From an uncultured Alphaproteobacteria bacterium (GTDB taxonomy: Bacteria; Pseudomonadota; Alphaproteobacteria; HIMB59; GCA-002718135), in assembly GCA_902607435.1 (NCBI GenBank), contig CACLJX010000010.1, positions 1-64,000 of the forward strand: a stretch of 64,000 nt of DNA. The letters are read 5' to 3'. The notes below the pieces were generated by a model. That model worked only from the letters and a program-made list of their open reading frames with translations. It made no database searches and had not been told where the DNA came from. Made by a program: the position numbers and the translations under genes. Numbering within the stretch: position 1 is the first letter of the stretch; each line of letters begins with the position of its first letter. This document shows, piece by piece, positions 49,246 through 59,046 of this stretch.

Positions 49246-50550
49246 ATGAAAATTGTAATGGTTGGTACGGGGTATGTTGGTCTTGTGTCGGGTTTATGTT
49301 TTGCGGAATTTGGTTTTGAAACTTTATGTGTGGATAAAAATCAAGCAAGATTGAACGGTATTAGCAAAGGTGTTTGTCCATTTTTTGAACCAGGCTTAGA
49401 TGATCTGCTTGTTAAGCATCTTAATTTAACTAAACGCTTTTCTTTATCAAATAATTTACAGGAGTCTTTAAAAGAAGCGAATGTTGTTTTCATTACTGTA
49501 GGTACTCCAACAAAAAGATTAGAAAATGAAGCAGATTTGAAAGCAGTTCATGAAGTGGCAAAAGAAATTGCTGAAAATATTATTAACTATTGTGTTGTAG
49601 TTATTAAATCAACTGTTCCTGTGGGAACAACAAGAAAAATAAAAGAAATCATATCTCAAAAAGTTTCTGAAGATAAATTTGATATAGTTTCTAACCCTGA
49701 GTTTTTAAGTGAAGGTTCAGCAATTAAAGATTTTATGCGACCTGATAGAGTGGTTATAGGTACTGAAAATAAAAAATCTGAATCAATAATGCAAGAAATT
49801 TACAATCCTTTGTATTTGCAAGAAACATCTATTGTATTAACAACAATAGAGAGTGCCGAAGTTATTAAATATGCTTCAAATAGTTTTTTAGCTACTAAAA
49901 TCTCTTTTATTAACGAAGTTGCCGATCTTTGTGAAACTATTGGAGGCAATGTTTTAGATGTAGCTAAAGCTATGGGACTTGATAAGAGAATTGGAGAGAA
50001 ATTTTTGCATGCAGGGCCAGGTTTTGGCGGTTCCTGCTTTCCAAAAGATGTTAAAGCTTTTAGTGCAACTGCAAAAAAACATGATGTTGAATTATCTATA
50101 ATCAACGCTGTTAATGCATCAAATGAAGCTAGGCCTATAAAAATTGCTTCAAGAATTAAAAATAGATTTAATAACAAACTTGAAGGTATTGTAATTGGTA
50201 TTCTTGGATTAAGTTTTAAACCAAATACAGATGATATTCGCAATTCAACATCTATCATAATTGCAAATGAACTCTATAAATCCGGTGCTATAATCAAGTG
50301 CTTTGACCCTTATGCAATGAATAATGCTAAAAAAGTTTTGCCTGATCTTAATTATTGCAATTCAGTTGATGAAGTATGTAAAGGTTCAAGCGCTCTTATC
50401 ATCGCAACTGAATGGAATGAGTTTAAAGTATTTGATTTAAATAAAATAAAAAAATTAATGAAAGATCCAGTTATTTTTGATCTTCGTAATATTTATAATA
50501 ATGAAGCAGTAAAGGATTTTGGTATTGAGTATCATGGAGTTGGACAATAA
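49246..50550 (+). CDS. ugd: UDP-glucose 6-dehydrogenase
   Basis: A 434-residue UDP-glucose/GDP-mannose dehydrogenase-family enzyme. NAD-binding GTGYVGLVSGLCFAEFG is near residues 8-24, the TVGTPTKRLENEADL segment near 85, NPEFLSEGSAIKDF near 152-165, and the catalytic Cys in GPGFGGSCFPKDVKA near 254-268. It oxidises UDP-glucose to UDP-glucuronate for surface polysaccharide. It overlaps the phosphomannomutase gene, so the two make nucleotide-sugar precursors together. Confidence 0.94.
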   Translation: MKIVMVGTGYVGLVSGLCFAEFGFETLCVDKNQARLNGISKGVCPFFEPGLDDLLVKHLNLTKRFSLSNNLQESLKEANVVFITVGTPTKRLENEADLKAVHEVAKEIAENIINYCVVVIKSTVPVGTTRKIKEIISQKVSEDKFDIVSNPEFLSEGSAIKDFMRPDRVVIGTENKKSESIMQEIYNPLYLQETSIVLTTIESAEVIKYASNSFLATKISFINEVADLCETIGGNVLDVAKAMGLDKRIGEKFLHAGPGFGGSCFPKDVKAFSATAKKHDVELSIINAVNASNEARPIKIASRIKNRFNNKLEGIVIGILGLSFKPNTDDIRNSTSIIIANELYKSGAIIKCFDPYAMNNAKKVLPDLNYCNSVDEVCKGSSALIIATEWNEFKVFDLNKIKKLMKDPVIFDLRNIYNNEAVKDFGIEYHGVGQ

Positions 50551-51943
50551 TCTTAAATTAGAGCAATTTAATCCTGAAGTTCTCAGAGAGTATGACATTC
50601 GGGGTATTGTAGATAAAGATCTTACTGTAAATACAGCATATTCGATAGGAAGAACATTTGGTCATATTGTATGTAGCAAATTTTCTAAAAAGAAAATAGC
50701 AGTTGGTTATGATGGAAGATTAACATCTCCATTATTAAACAGAGCTTTATGCACAGGATTGCTTGAAAGTGGTGCTGATGTTATTTTAATTGGTTTGTGT
50801 CCAACACCAATGACTTATTTTGCACATTATCATCTTAAAACTGATGCTGTTATTATGGTGACAGGTTCACATAATCCTTCTGAATATAATGGATTTAAAA
50901 TGGTTTTAAATCAACATTCATTTTTTGCTAAAGAAATTCAAAGTCTTCAATTATTAACTACCTCAAAAGATCTTTTAAAAGGTCAAGGTAAGTTTAATAA
51001 AATTGATATTAAAGATAAATACGTAAAAAGAAATTTACAAAATATTATACTAAATAAAAAAATGAAAATAGCTTGGGATGTAGCAAATGGAGCTATGGGA
51101 GTAGTAATAGATTTATTGGCAAAACAATTAAACAATGCTGAGCATATCATTATTAATAAAGAGGTAGATGGAACTTTTCCTAATCATCATCCTGATCCAA
51201 CAGTTCCTGAAAATATGGAACAACTTATTAATACTGTTATATCAAATTCATGTGATATTGGTCTTGCTTTTGATGGTGATGGAGATCGTTTAGGAGTTGT
51301 TGATAATAAAGGTCAAATAATATGGGCTGATCAGTATATGTTGTTATTAGCAAAGGAAATATCACGATTATATCAAAATCCTAAAATTATTATGGATGTT
51401 AAGTCCAGCAAAATTTTTTTTGATGAAATTAAGAAATTTAATTGTGATCCCGTGATTTTTAAAACAGGTCATTCTCCAATTAAAGAAAAGATGAAAGAAA
51501 TAAATTCACCATTATCAGGAGAAATGAGTGGACATGTTTGTTATGCAGATGATTTTTATGGTTATGATGATGCGATGTATGTTGGTTTAAGATTGTTGCG
51601 CATTTTATCAAGTGAAAGTTTATCACTTAATGAATTGATTGCATTATATCCAAAGACAATAGCTACCCCAGAGACTCGCATTAATGTTGAGGAAAAAAGA
51701 AAGTTTGAAATTGTAGATGAAATAAAAAATCGATTAAAAGGAATAAATGGCATAGTGATTAACATTGATGGTATTCGTGTTGAAAATGATTCTGGATGGT
51801 TCTTAATTCGTGCAAGCAATACACAAAATCAATTGACTTGCAGGGCAGAGGCACTTGAAAAAGATAATTTATTTAAGCTTACAAATCTAATTGAAAATCA
51901 ATTAAAACTTAGTGGAGTGAATTTTAAATTTAACCGCGAATAA
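50534..51943 (+). CDS. Phosphomannomutase/phosphoglucomutase
   Basis: A 469-residue alpha-D-phosphohexomutase of the AlgC/ManB type. It has REYDIRGIV near residue 18, the phosphoserine loop TGSHNPSEYNG near 112-122, the Mg site DGDGDRLG near 246-253, and the sugar loop GEMSGH near 330. It interconverts 6-P and 1-P forms of mannose or glucose. I choose the ATG at 50534, which lies within the last 17 bases of ugd; a TTG five codons earlier is less likely. It converges with the carboxypeptidase gene, overlapping by 14 bases. Confidence 0.92.
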   Translation: MELDNNLKLEQFNPEVLREYDIRGIVDKDLTVNTAYSIGRTFGHIVCSKFSKKKIAVGYDGRLTSPLLNRALCTGLLESGADVILIGLCPTPMTYFAHYHLKTDAVIMVTGSHNPSEYNGFKMVLNQHSFFAKEIQSLQLLTTSKDLLKGQGKFNKIDIKDKYVKRNLQNIILNKKMKIAWDVANGAMGVVIDLLAKQLNNAEHIIINKEVDGTFPNHHPDPTVPENMEQLINTVISNSCDIGLAFDGDGDRLGVVDNKGQIIWADQYMLLLAKEISRLYQNPKIIMDVKSSKIFFDEIKKFNCDPVIFKTGHSPIKEKMKEINSPLSGEMSGHVCYADDFYGYDDAMYVGLRLLRILSSESLSLNELIALYPKTIATPETRINVEEKRKFEIVDEIKNRLKGINGIVINIDGIRVENDSGWFLIRASNTQNQLTCRAEALEKDNLFKLTNLIENQLKLSGVNFKFNRE

Positions 51944-53006
51944 AGCAATCACGCCTATATTTTTTTAATCTTGAGCATGCGAGACGAGCATCTTTTCGTG
52001 TAAAATATTGAAAGCGTGATTCATAAAATTGTTTACCATTTGATTTAATTAAAGCTACAAGCGAATCTTTATTAAAAGTTGTTTTTGGATATTTTTTTTT
52101 AATTAGTTTCAAATGTTTTTCAGCATTTTTTTTATATTTAAAAGTACCTACAACAATTTTGTAATTTCCAGTATTTTGTTTTTTGGCTTCAACTTTTTTT
52201 ATTTTTATGTTTAATTCTTCGAATTCTTTATTCATTAAAAAGGCAAGTGATTTATCACGTTGTTTTCCTGTATCACCACCAAAGTAAATCCCAATTAATC
52301 TTTTATTTTGTCTAACAGCAGAAAAAGCCAATTGAAATCCTGAAGCTTTAATATAACCTGTCTTAATTCCGTCAGCTCCTTCATAAGATTTCATTAGTTT
52401 ATTATGATTTTTATATGTTTTACCTTGCCAAACAAATTTTTCTTTTTTGAACAACTTATAATGTTCAGGAAAATCATAAATTAGAGCATGAGATAAAATA
52501 GAAATATCACGAGCAGTAGTTAATTGACCACGATTTGGTAAACCAGAGGCGTTTTTATAAGTTGTTTTTATCATGCCAATTTTTTTTGCATATTTTGTCA
52601 TTAATTTAGCAAAATCTCTCTCAGTTCCAGAAATATATTCAGCAACAACAGTTGCAACATCATTTGCAGATTTAATGACAAGTGCCATTATAGCATTTTC
52701 TACATTTATAGTAGATCCAGCTTTCAAATATAATTTACTGGGAGAGCGTGAAGCAGCAACTTCAGAAACATTCATTTTTGTGTCTAATTGAATCTTATTT
52801 CTATCAAGATAATCAAAAAGTATATAAAGGGTCATCATTTTAACCAAAGAAGCAGGGTAATTTAGTGTGTCGGCATTAACTTCAAACAGAACTTCTTGAC
52901 TATCATAATCAATAATAATAGCTGCTTTTTTTGCAAAAACAAAATTAGAGCTAAAAAATATTGATAAAAAAATTATTATGGCAAGTGATTTCAAGGTAGT
53001 TTTCAT
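51930..53006 (-). CDS. D-alanyl-D-alanine carboxypeptidase with SPOR domain
   Basis: A 358-residue penicillin-binding protein of the DacA/PBP5 type. After a signal peptide (about residues 1-25, ending VFA) the three active-site motifs are present: SLVK near residues 53-56, SAN near 114-116 and KTG near 217-219. From about residue 280 a SPOR-like domain replaces the usual C-terminal PBP5 domain: YKIVVGTFKYKKNAEKHLKL and a late ESRFQYFTRKDARLAC. SPOR domains bind denuded glycan at the division site, so this enzyme should act there. The combination is known in Alphaproteobacteria. Confidence 0.92.
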   Translation of the reverse strand: MKTTLKSLAIIIFLSIFFSSNFVFAKKAAIIIDYDSQEVLFEVNADTLNYPASLVKMMTLYILFDYLDRNKIQLDTKMNVSEVAASRSPSKLYLKAGSTINVENAIMALVIKSANDVATVVAEYISGTERDFAKLMTKYAKKIGMIKTTYKNASGLPNRGQLTTARDISILSHALIYDFPEHYKLFKKEKFVWQGKTYKNHNKLMKSYEGADGIKTGYIKASGFQLAFSAVRQNKRLIGIYFGGDTGKQRDKSLAFLMNKEFEELNIKIKKVEAKKQNTGNYKIVVGTFKYKKNAEKHLKLIKKKYPKTTFNKDSLVALIKSNGKQFYESRFQYFTRKDARLACSRLKKYRRDCFIRG

Positions 53007-53103
53007 GAAAAAATTATCTTTAACACATTTTTTTCGATCTGCTCAATTAGAAAAATATCTTTAATTTCTAAAAAAAGTAATTATTTATATTAAGATATTT
53101 AAT

Positions 53104-53442
53104 ATGCCGAAATTTGAAAAATTTGAGAATAATCATATAGCAGATACCCCCCAGAGGGATTTGTTACTTGATACTAAGCCTAAAGCAAAAAAACCATCAA
53201 TGTATAATGTGATTCTTCTTAATGACGATTATACACCAATGGAGTTTGTTATTATGGTGTTAATTAAATTTTTTAATAAAAAGCAGGAAGAAGCAATGCG
53301 AATCATGCTTCATGTTCACAAAAAAGGTATCGGTATATGCGGAGTCTTTACATATGAAGTTGCTGAATCTAAATGTAAGTTAGTCTTAGACTATGCAAAA
53401 AAATATGAACATCCTTTACAGTGTACTATAGAGAAATCATAA
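53104..53442 (+). CDS. clpS: ClpS adaptor of the ClpAP protease
   Basis: A 112-residue adaptor. The core begins [19 protein letters not shown] (N-degron pocket Asn-Asp-Asp), with [20 protein letters not shown] after it and YEVAESK near 90. It delivers N-end-rule substrates with Leu, Phe, Tyr or Trp at the N-terminus to ClpA. The TAA stop overlaps the first base of clpA, so the two are translationally coupled. Confidence 0.96.
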   Translation: MPKFEKFENNHIADTPQRDLLLDTKPKAKKPSMYNVILLNDDYTPMEFVIMVLIKFFNKKQEEAMRIMLHVHKKGIGICGVFTYEVAESKCKLVLDYAKKYEHPLQCTIEKS

Positions 53443-55715
53443 TGTTATCATCTAATTTAGAAAAAACTTTACAAAATGCTTATCAACTAGCAACATTTAA
53501 TAAACATGAATTTGTGACTTTAGAGCATCTTCTTTTTACTCTTACTGAAGATAAGGATGCTCTAAGTGTATTGAATGCATGTGGAATTGATATTTTCCTT
53601 CTTAAAAAAAATTTAGATCAATTTATTTCAATAGAACTCAAAAAATTAAAAGAACATTTTACTGGTGAACCAAAATTAACAAATAGTTTTCAAAGAGTTA
53701 TTCAAAGAGCAGCTATACATGTTCAGTCAAGCGGAAGAGAGGAAGTGACAGGGGCGAATATAATAGTAGCTATTTTTTCAGAAAAAGAAAGTCATGCAGT
53801 TTATTTTCTTAGTCAGCAAAATATGACTCGTTTAGATGCGGTTCAATATATTTCTCATGGTATAGCTAAAATTCAACAAAACAATAATTCTGAGACGGAT
53901 CAACAAGAATTTGTTGACGTTTCAAGCAAACATGAAAAATCTAAAAATGCACTAGATCAATTTTGTATTAATTTGAATAAAAAAGCGGAAAAAGGAAAAA
54001 CTGATACATTGATTGGTAGAAAAAATGAAATAGAACGAACTATTCAAATTTTATGTAGAAGACAAAAAAACAATCCATTATTTGTAGGTGATCCTGGAGT
54101 TGGGAAAACCGCTATAGCAGAAGGTTTGGCTAAACGCATATTTGAAAAAGATGTTCCTGAAATAATTGCTGATGCTGTTATATATTCTTTAGATATGGGT
54201 TCTCTTTTAGCAGGAACACGTTATCGAGGAGATTTTGAGGAAAGAATAAAAGCAGTGCTTAAAGAACTTGAAAAAGAAAATAAAGCCATATTATTTATAG
54301 ATGAAATACATACTGTTATTGGAGCGGGGGCAACAAGTGGTGGAGCAATGGATGCTAGCAATCTTCTTAAGCCTTCTCTTGGCAATGGAACACTTAGATG
54401 TATTGGTGCAACAACTTATAAAGATTTTAAAAATTATTTTGAAAAAGATAGAGCTTTAGTTAGGCGTTTTCAAAAAATAGATATTAGTGAGCCAACTAAA
54501 AATGAGGCTATAAAAATATTATCAGGTTTGAAATCCTATTATGAAAATCATCATGGGATCAAGTATTCTCATGAAGCAATAATAAGTGCGGTTGAGCTAT
54601 CTAGCAAATATATTGGGGATAAAAAATTACCAGATAAAGCAATAGACATCATTGATGAGGCTGGAGCATCACAGTATTTACTTCCACAATCAAAAAGAAA
54701 AAAAATAATTTCATCAAAAGATATTGAGGAAATAGTTGCTTTAATTGCAAGAATTCCATCCAAAAGCGTTAACCGTAATGATAAAGAAAATTTACAAAAT
54801 TTGGAACGAGATCTTAAAAATTTTATTTTTGGACAAGACCAAGCAATTACAGAATTATCTTCATCAATTAAATTATCTCGTGCAGGCTTACGCGAAGAAG
54901 ATAAACCAATAGGCTCTTACTTATTTTCTGGACCAACAGGTGTAGGAAAAACTGAAGTAGCCAGACAACTAAGCAAAACTCTTGGAATTAAGTTACTACG
55001 ATTTGATATGTCTGAATATATGGAGAGACATACAGTGAGCAGACTAATCGGAGCGCCACCAGGATACGTTGGTTTTGATCAAGGCGGACTTTTAACAGAT
55101 GGTATTGATCAACATCCTCACTCTGTTTTACTCCTGGATGAAATTGAAAAAGCTCATTATGATATATTTAATATTTTATTACAAGTTATGGACTATGGTA
55201 AATTAACTGATCATAATGGTAAAACTGTAGATTTTAGAAACGTTATACTTATCATGACCACAAACGCAGGAGCTATTGATATATCCAAAAAAAGAATTGG
55301 TTTTAACTCTAAAAGAACTAAAGAAGATAATCTTGAGGCAATAAATAAACTTTTTACACCTGAATTTAGAAACAGGATTGACTCAACAATTCACTTTAAT
55401 CATTTAAGTGAAAGTATTGTTTTATCTATTGTTGATAAATTTATTATTGAAGTAGAAGCTCAGCTTGATGACAAAGGTGTCTCTCTTTCATTAGATCAAG
55501 AAACTAAAAAATATTTGGCTGATAAAGGGTATGATGAAGTTTATGGCGCAAGAGAACTAAGTCGCATTATTCAAGAAGAAATAAAAAAACCGATAGCAGA
55601 AGAGCTAATTTTTGGCAAAATATCTAAAGGAGGCCATGTTTCAATTTCTATGAATGAAAATAAAATTCATTTTGAATATTTAAGCAAAGAAAGTCAAAAA
55701 AAAGTTCTAATTTAG
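53442..55715 (+). CDS. clpA: ClpA, ATPase subunit of ClpAP
   Basis: A 757-residue AAA+ unfoldase. An N-terminal double Clp repeat (about residues 1-150) is followed by D1 with Walker A GDPGVGKTAIAEG near 214-226 and Walker B ILFIDEIHTVIGAG, and D2 with Walker A GPTGVGKTEVARQ near 496-508 and sensor/arginine motifs. The ClpP-binding loop (IGF) is present as RIGFNSK near residue 618. The start at 53442 overlaps the clpS stop; a longer frame from 53421 lacks a proper start. It unfolds proteins into ClpP. Confidence 0.95.
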   Translation: MLSSNLEKTLQNAYQLATFNKHEFVTLEHLLFTLTEDKDALSVLNACGIDIFLLKKNLDQFISIELKKLKEHFTGEPKLTNSFQRVIQRAAIHVQSSGREEVTGANIIVAIFSEKESHAVYFLSQQNMTRLDAVQYISHGIAKIQQNNNSETDQQEFVDVSSKHEKSKNALDQFCINLNKKAEKGKTDTLIGRKNEIERTIQILCRRQKNNPLFVGDPGVGKTAIAEGLAKRIFEKDVPEIIADAVIYSLDMGSLLAGTRYRGDFEERIKAVLKELEKENKAILFIDEIHTVIGAGATSGGAMDASNLLKPSLGNGTLRCIGATTYKDFKNYFEKDRALVRRFQKIDISEPTKNEAIKILSGLKSYYENHHGIKYSHEAIISAVELSSKYIGDKKLPDKAIDIIDEAGASQYLLPQSKRKKIISSKDIEEIVALIARIPSKSVNRNDKENLQNLERDLKNFIFGQDQAITELSSSIKLSRAGLREEDKPIGSYLFSGPTGVGKTEVARQLSKTLGIKLLRFDMSEYMERHTVSRLIGAPPGYVGFDQGGLLTDGIDQHPHSVLLLDEIEKAHYDIFNILLQVMDYGKLTDHNGKTVDFRNVILIMTTNAGAIDISKKRIGFNSKRTKEDNLEAINKLFTPEFRNRIDSTIHFNHLSESIVLSIVDKFIIEVEAQLDDKGVSLSLDQETKKYLADKGYDEVYGARELSRIIQEEIKKPIAEELIFGKISKGGHVSISMNENKIHFEYLSKESQKKVLI

Positions 55716-56866
55716 TTTTGTTTAAAGGGCGCAAATTGTTCTAATTCTTTTTTTTCTTTATCTAATAAATTGATTTCTTTATCTAAATAATGACTAATTG
55801 CTTCTTTAAATTTTTTATTTTTAATCCAGTGTAAGCTCCATGTATTTTCAGGCATATAACCTCTTTGTATTTTGTGAGATCCTTGTGCCCCAGCTTCCAC
55901 AATGTGAATCTTGTTTTTTATAGCATATTCAATTGCTTGATAATAACACATTTCAAAATGTAAATATGGAATATGCTTAATTGAGCCCCACAATCTACCG
56001 TATAAATGCGTAGTACTTAAAAAATTAAGGGCAGAGGCAATCATTTGATCTTCATGATATGCTATAATTAATAGTATTTTTGAAGAAAGATTCTTGCCTA
56101 TTTTTACAAAAAATTCTTTTGTTAAATAGGAAGAACCCCATTTTTTTCCAGTAGTATTCAAATAACATTTATAGAAAAAATCCCAATGTTTTTTTTGAAT
56201 TTCAACCCCATTTAATAATTTCACTGTAATATTATTATCTTTTATGCATGAACGTTCTTTTTTTATTAATTTACGTTTACGAGAAGACAAAGTTTCCAAA
56301 AATTCATTAAAAGATTTATAATTATTATTTTTCCAGTGAAATTGAATGCCTTGGCGCAATAATAAATCATTATTATTGTTATTTAGATACTCAGGTTTTC
56401 TTAAAAAATTAAAATGGAGGGAAGATACATTTAAAGTTTGTGCTTTATTGATGATATTATTAATTACTTTATTTTTTATATCATTTTTATTTTTTAAAAT
56501 TTTGTGTACGATAATTCTTTCACCAGTAACAGGAGTAAAGGGGATTGCAGATTGTAATTTTGGATAATAATCTAAACCATAGCGATGATATGCGTCAGCC
56601 CAAGCATGATCAAAAATATATTCACCAAAAGAATGTGATTTCACATAAAGTGGACACACAACAACAATTTTTTTTTTATTATTTATTTGAATATAATGAA
56701 ATGGTTGCCAACCAGTAGAAAAGACTGCGCTACCACTTTTTTCTAATGCTTGCAAAAATTCATATCGAGTAAAAGGATGATCTAATCCAACACAATCATT
56801 CCAATCATCTTTAGAAATATCATCAATTGTATTTGAGAAAAAAAAACTGTCAGTTTCACTAACCAT
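55712..56866 (-). CDS. FemAB-related GNAT protein (DUF482 type)
   Basis: A 384-residue protein of the PF04339-type 'GNAT family N-acetyltransferase/peptidogalycan' group. Features are HPFTRYEFLQALEKSGS near residues 30-46, VCPLYVKSHSFGEYIFDHAWADAY split over 70-95, and the C-terminal LHFEMCYYQAIEYAI and VEAGAQGSHKIQRGYMP near 320-345. No proven function exists; acyl or aminoacyl transfer is inferred from the fold. It lies convergent to clpA with a four-base overlap, and five bases upstream of it is no gene on the same strand other than the RidA gene. Confidence 0.85.
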   Translation of the reverse strand: MVSETDSFFFSNTIDDISKDDWNDCVGLDHPFTRYEFLQALEKSGSAVFSTGWQPFHYIQINNKKKIVVVCPLYVKSHSFGEYIFDHAWADAYHRYGLDYYPKLQSAIPFTPVTGERIIVHKILKNKNDIKNKVINNIINKAQTLNVSSLHFNFLRKPEYLNNNNNDLLLRQGIQFHWKNNNYKSFNEFLETLSSRKRKLIKKERSCIKDNNITVKLLNGVEIQKKHWDFFYKCYLNTTGKKWGSSYLTKEFFVKIGKNLSSKILLIIAYHEDQMIASALNFLSTTHLYGRLWGSIKHIPYLHFEMCYYQAIEYAIKNKIHIVEAGAQGSHKIQRGYMPENTWSLHWIKNKKFKEAISHYLDKEINLLDKEKKELEQFAPFKQN

Positions 56867-56871
56867 ATGTA

Positions 56872-57336
56872 TTAACGCAGTTTTATAACAGCATCAATTT
56901 CAACGGATATATTCATAGGGAGAGAATTAGAACCTACTGCAAATCTAGTGTGTTTTCCCTGTTCACCAAATATTTTTACAAGAAGATCAGATGCTCCATT
57001 AATAACTTTAGGATGATTTATAAAATTAGTATTACAATTAACAAATCCACCAAGTTTAATGAATCCATCTAATTTCTTCCAGTCACTATTAATTGCACTT
57101 TTTAGTGCTGCAATTATATTAATGCAACAAAGTTCTGCGGCTTTAATCCCATCTTCTTCACTAATTTCTTCTCCAACTTTACCAATATAAATAAGAGAAT
57201 TATCTTTACTTGGCGCTTGTCCAGAAACATATAATATTTTGTCAAATATTTTATAAGGAACATAATTTGCAACAGGCGTTGCCATATCAGGAATATTTAA
57301 ATCTAAATCCTTGATATTTTTTTCAAAGATGTGCAT
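56872..57336 (-). CDS. RidA/YjgF family deaminase
   Basis: A 154-residue RidA-like protein. It has a longer N-terminus than classic RidA, with the family core VANYVPYKIFDKILYVSGQAP near residues 23-43, AAELCCINIIAALKSAI near 85-101, and FVNCNTNFINHPKVINGASDL near 116-136. The catalytic Arg may be in HTRFAVGSNSLP near 138. This is the subgroup often annotated 'RidA family' without a set role; true RidA deaminates 2-aminoacrylate. It is five bases upstream of the FemAB-like gene and likely cotranscribed with it. Confidence 0.85.
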   Translation of the reverse strand: MHIFEKNIKDLDLNIPDMATPVANYVPYKIFDKILYVSGQAPSKDNSLIYIGKVGEEISEEDGIKAAELCCINIIAALKSAINSDWKKLDGFIKLGGFVNCNTNFINHPKVINGASDLLVKIFGEQGKHTRFAVGSNSLPMNISVEIDAVIKLR

Positions 57337-57381
57337 TAAGGGTAATATAAAACATTTTCAGTTAAGGTAAAGAGACGAAAT

Positions 57382-57951
57382 ATGAGAAAAGCAAAAATTA
57401 TTTTTTTTCTTGGCCTGATGTTTTCAACTTTTTTTTTATCAGGAGGCATTATGGCAGAAGATAGCAGAGATATAATTCATTTATCTTTGAAAGATGGAAC
57501 AGTAGTGATTGAAACAAGACCTGATTTGGCCCCAAAACATGTAGCACAAATTAAACAACTCATTAGTGAAAAACAATACGATGGAGTAGTATTTCATCGT
57601 GTTATAGAAGGTTTTATGGCTCAAACAGGGGATGTAGAATTTGGGAATACATCTAAAGATTCATATAATATTAATCGTGCAGGCACAGGAGGATCTTCTC
57701 TTCCTGATATAGAAGCAGAGTTTTCAGAAGCAAATCACGCTAGAGGAGCTGTGTCTATGGCAAGGGCTCAAAATCCTAATAGTGCAAACAGTCAATTTTT
57801 TATTTGTTTTAAAGATGCTTCTTTTCTCGATCGCCAATATACCATTTGGGGATATGTCATTAAAGGTATGGAATTTGTTGATAATATAAAATTAGGAGAA
57901 CCTCCTAAAGACCCCGATAAAATAATTAAAATGGAGTTAATATCTAAATAA
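57382..57951 (+). CDS. Cyclophilin-type peptidyl-prolyl isomerase, exported
   Basis: A 189-residue cyclophilin. An N-terminal hydrophobic signal (about residues 1-25, ending IMA) targets the periplasm. The catalytic domain has FHRVIEGFMAQTGD near residues 72-85 with the catalytic Arg, MARAQNPNSANSQFFI near 127-142, and the C-terminal YTIWGYVIKGMEFVD. It speeds cis-trans proline isomerisation in exported proteins. The next gene follows nine bases later, so they are cotranscribed. Confidence 0.92.
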   Translation: MRKAKIIFFLGLMFSTFFLSGGIMAEDSRDIIHLSLKDGTVVIETRPDLAPKHVAQIKQLISEKQYDGVVFHRVIEGFMAQTGDVEFGNTSKDSYNINRAGTGGSSLPDIEAEFSEANHARGAVSMARAQNPNSANSQFFICFKDASFLDRQYTIWGYVIKGMEFVDNIKLGEPPKDPDKIIKMELISK

Positions 57952-57960
57952 ATTATTTGT

Positions 57961-59046
57961 ATGTTTGTTGCTGATCTTCATAATGATGTTTTGCAAAGGG
58001 CAATGATCGGTGAGGATATTTCGAAACAGACTGATAAAGGACACTCTGATTTAGTTCGTTTAAGTAATTCTTGTATTGATTTAGAAGTTTTTGTTGTTTG
58101 GATTAATGGTAAGCATTTTCAAGAAGGAGCTTTTAATAGAGCAAATAAATTATATGATAAATTAGAAGCTCTAGAAAAGGAAAATAATTTTATCAAAATT
58201 ACTAAATCAGTAGGAGATATAAATAGAGCAAAAAATAATAATATTTTATCAACACCAGTTTCTATTGAAGGAGGAGAACCTATTGAAGATAAAATTGAAA
58301 ATTTATATCATTTTATTAATAGGGGTTTATTTTATTTTGGACCAACCTGGAATCATTCTTTAAGTTGGGTTAGTTCAGGTTATGATGAAACACATAATAA
58401 AAAAAATATAAAGAGCTTAGGTCTCAACAAATTTGGCATTGAAGTAATAAATACTTGTAATGACAATGGTGTAATTGTTGATCTTTCACATATTGGAGAA
58501 AAAAGTTTTTGGGATGTAGTAAAAATTTCTTCAAAGCCTTTTATTGCTTCCCACTCTAGTGTACATAAATTATGTCCACATTTTAGAAACTTAAAAGATG
58601 ATCAAATTTTAGCTATAAAACAGGCGCAGGGTTTAATAGGATTAAATCCTTATCCATTTTTTATTGATTCTAAGTTTGAAGCAAAAGAAAAAATTTTTAG
58701 AAAAGAAATTTCTCATAAGATAGACAAAATTACATTTAAAGAAGAAAATTCCGCAGTGAGATGGATTAACAAACAACATTTGTTACAACAAGAACTTCAA
58801 TCTATAGCACCTTCTATTAATGTTTTTATTGATCATATTGAATATATTATCAAATTAGCTGGAATTGATTATGTTGCAATTGGTTGTGATTATGATGGTT
58901 TGGATTGTCTGCCTAAAGAAATGATAGATTGTCGTGATCATATTAAAATTATAGATTCCCTTGAGCAAAGAGGTTATTCTGAAAGAGATATTGAGAAAAT
59001 CATGGGACTGAATTTATTAAGAGTAGTTGATGCAGTTAAAAACTAA
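57961..59046 (+). CDS. Membrane dipeptidase (family M19)
   Basis: A 361-residue renal-dipeptidase-type amidohydrolase. Zinc ligands are seen in DLHNDVLQ near residues 5-12, SIEGGEP near 101, DLSHIGEKSFWDV near 178 and ASHSSVHKLCPHFRNL near 198, and the C-terminal IGCDYDG is near 309. Members cleave dipeptides (including D-amino-acid-containing ones) and in some cases beta-lactams. No signal peptide is seen, so it should be cytoplasmic. It follows the cyclophilin gene and converges with the LysE gene, overlapping by 11 bases. Confidence 0.9.
   Translation: MFVADLHNDVLQRAMIGEDISKQTDKGHSDLVRLSNSCIDLEVFVVWINGKHFQEGAFNRANKLYDKLEALEKENNFIKITKSVGDINRAKNNNILSTPVSIEGGEPIEDKIENLYHFINRGLFYFGPTWNHSLSWVSSGYDETHNKKNIKSLGLNKFGIEVINTCNDNGVIVDLSHIGEKSFWDVVKISSKPFIASHSSVHKLCPHFRNLKDDQILAIKQAQGLIGLNPYPFFIDSKFEAKEKIFRKEISHKIDKITFKEENSAVRWINKQHLLQQELQSIAPSINVFIDHIEYIIKLAGIDYVAIGCDYDGLDCLPKEMIDCRDHIKIIDSLEQRGYSERDIEKIMGLNLLRVVDAVKN

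Noticed and set aside
49800-50258. A 152-codon minus-strand frame inside ugd
   Set aside because: It is antisense to conserved catalytic parts of Ugd and shows no family pattern or ribosome-binding site.
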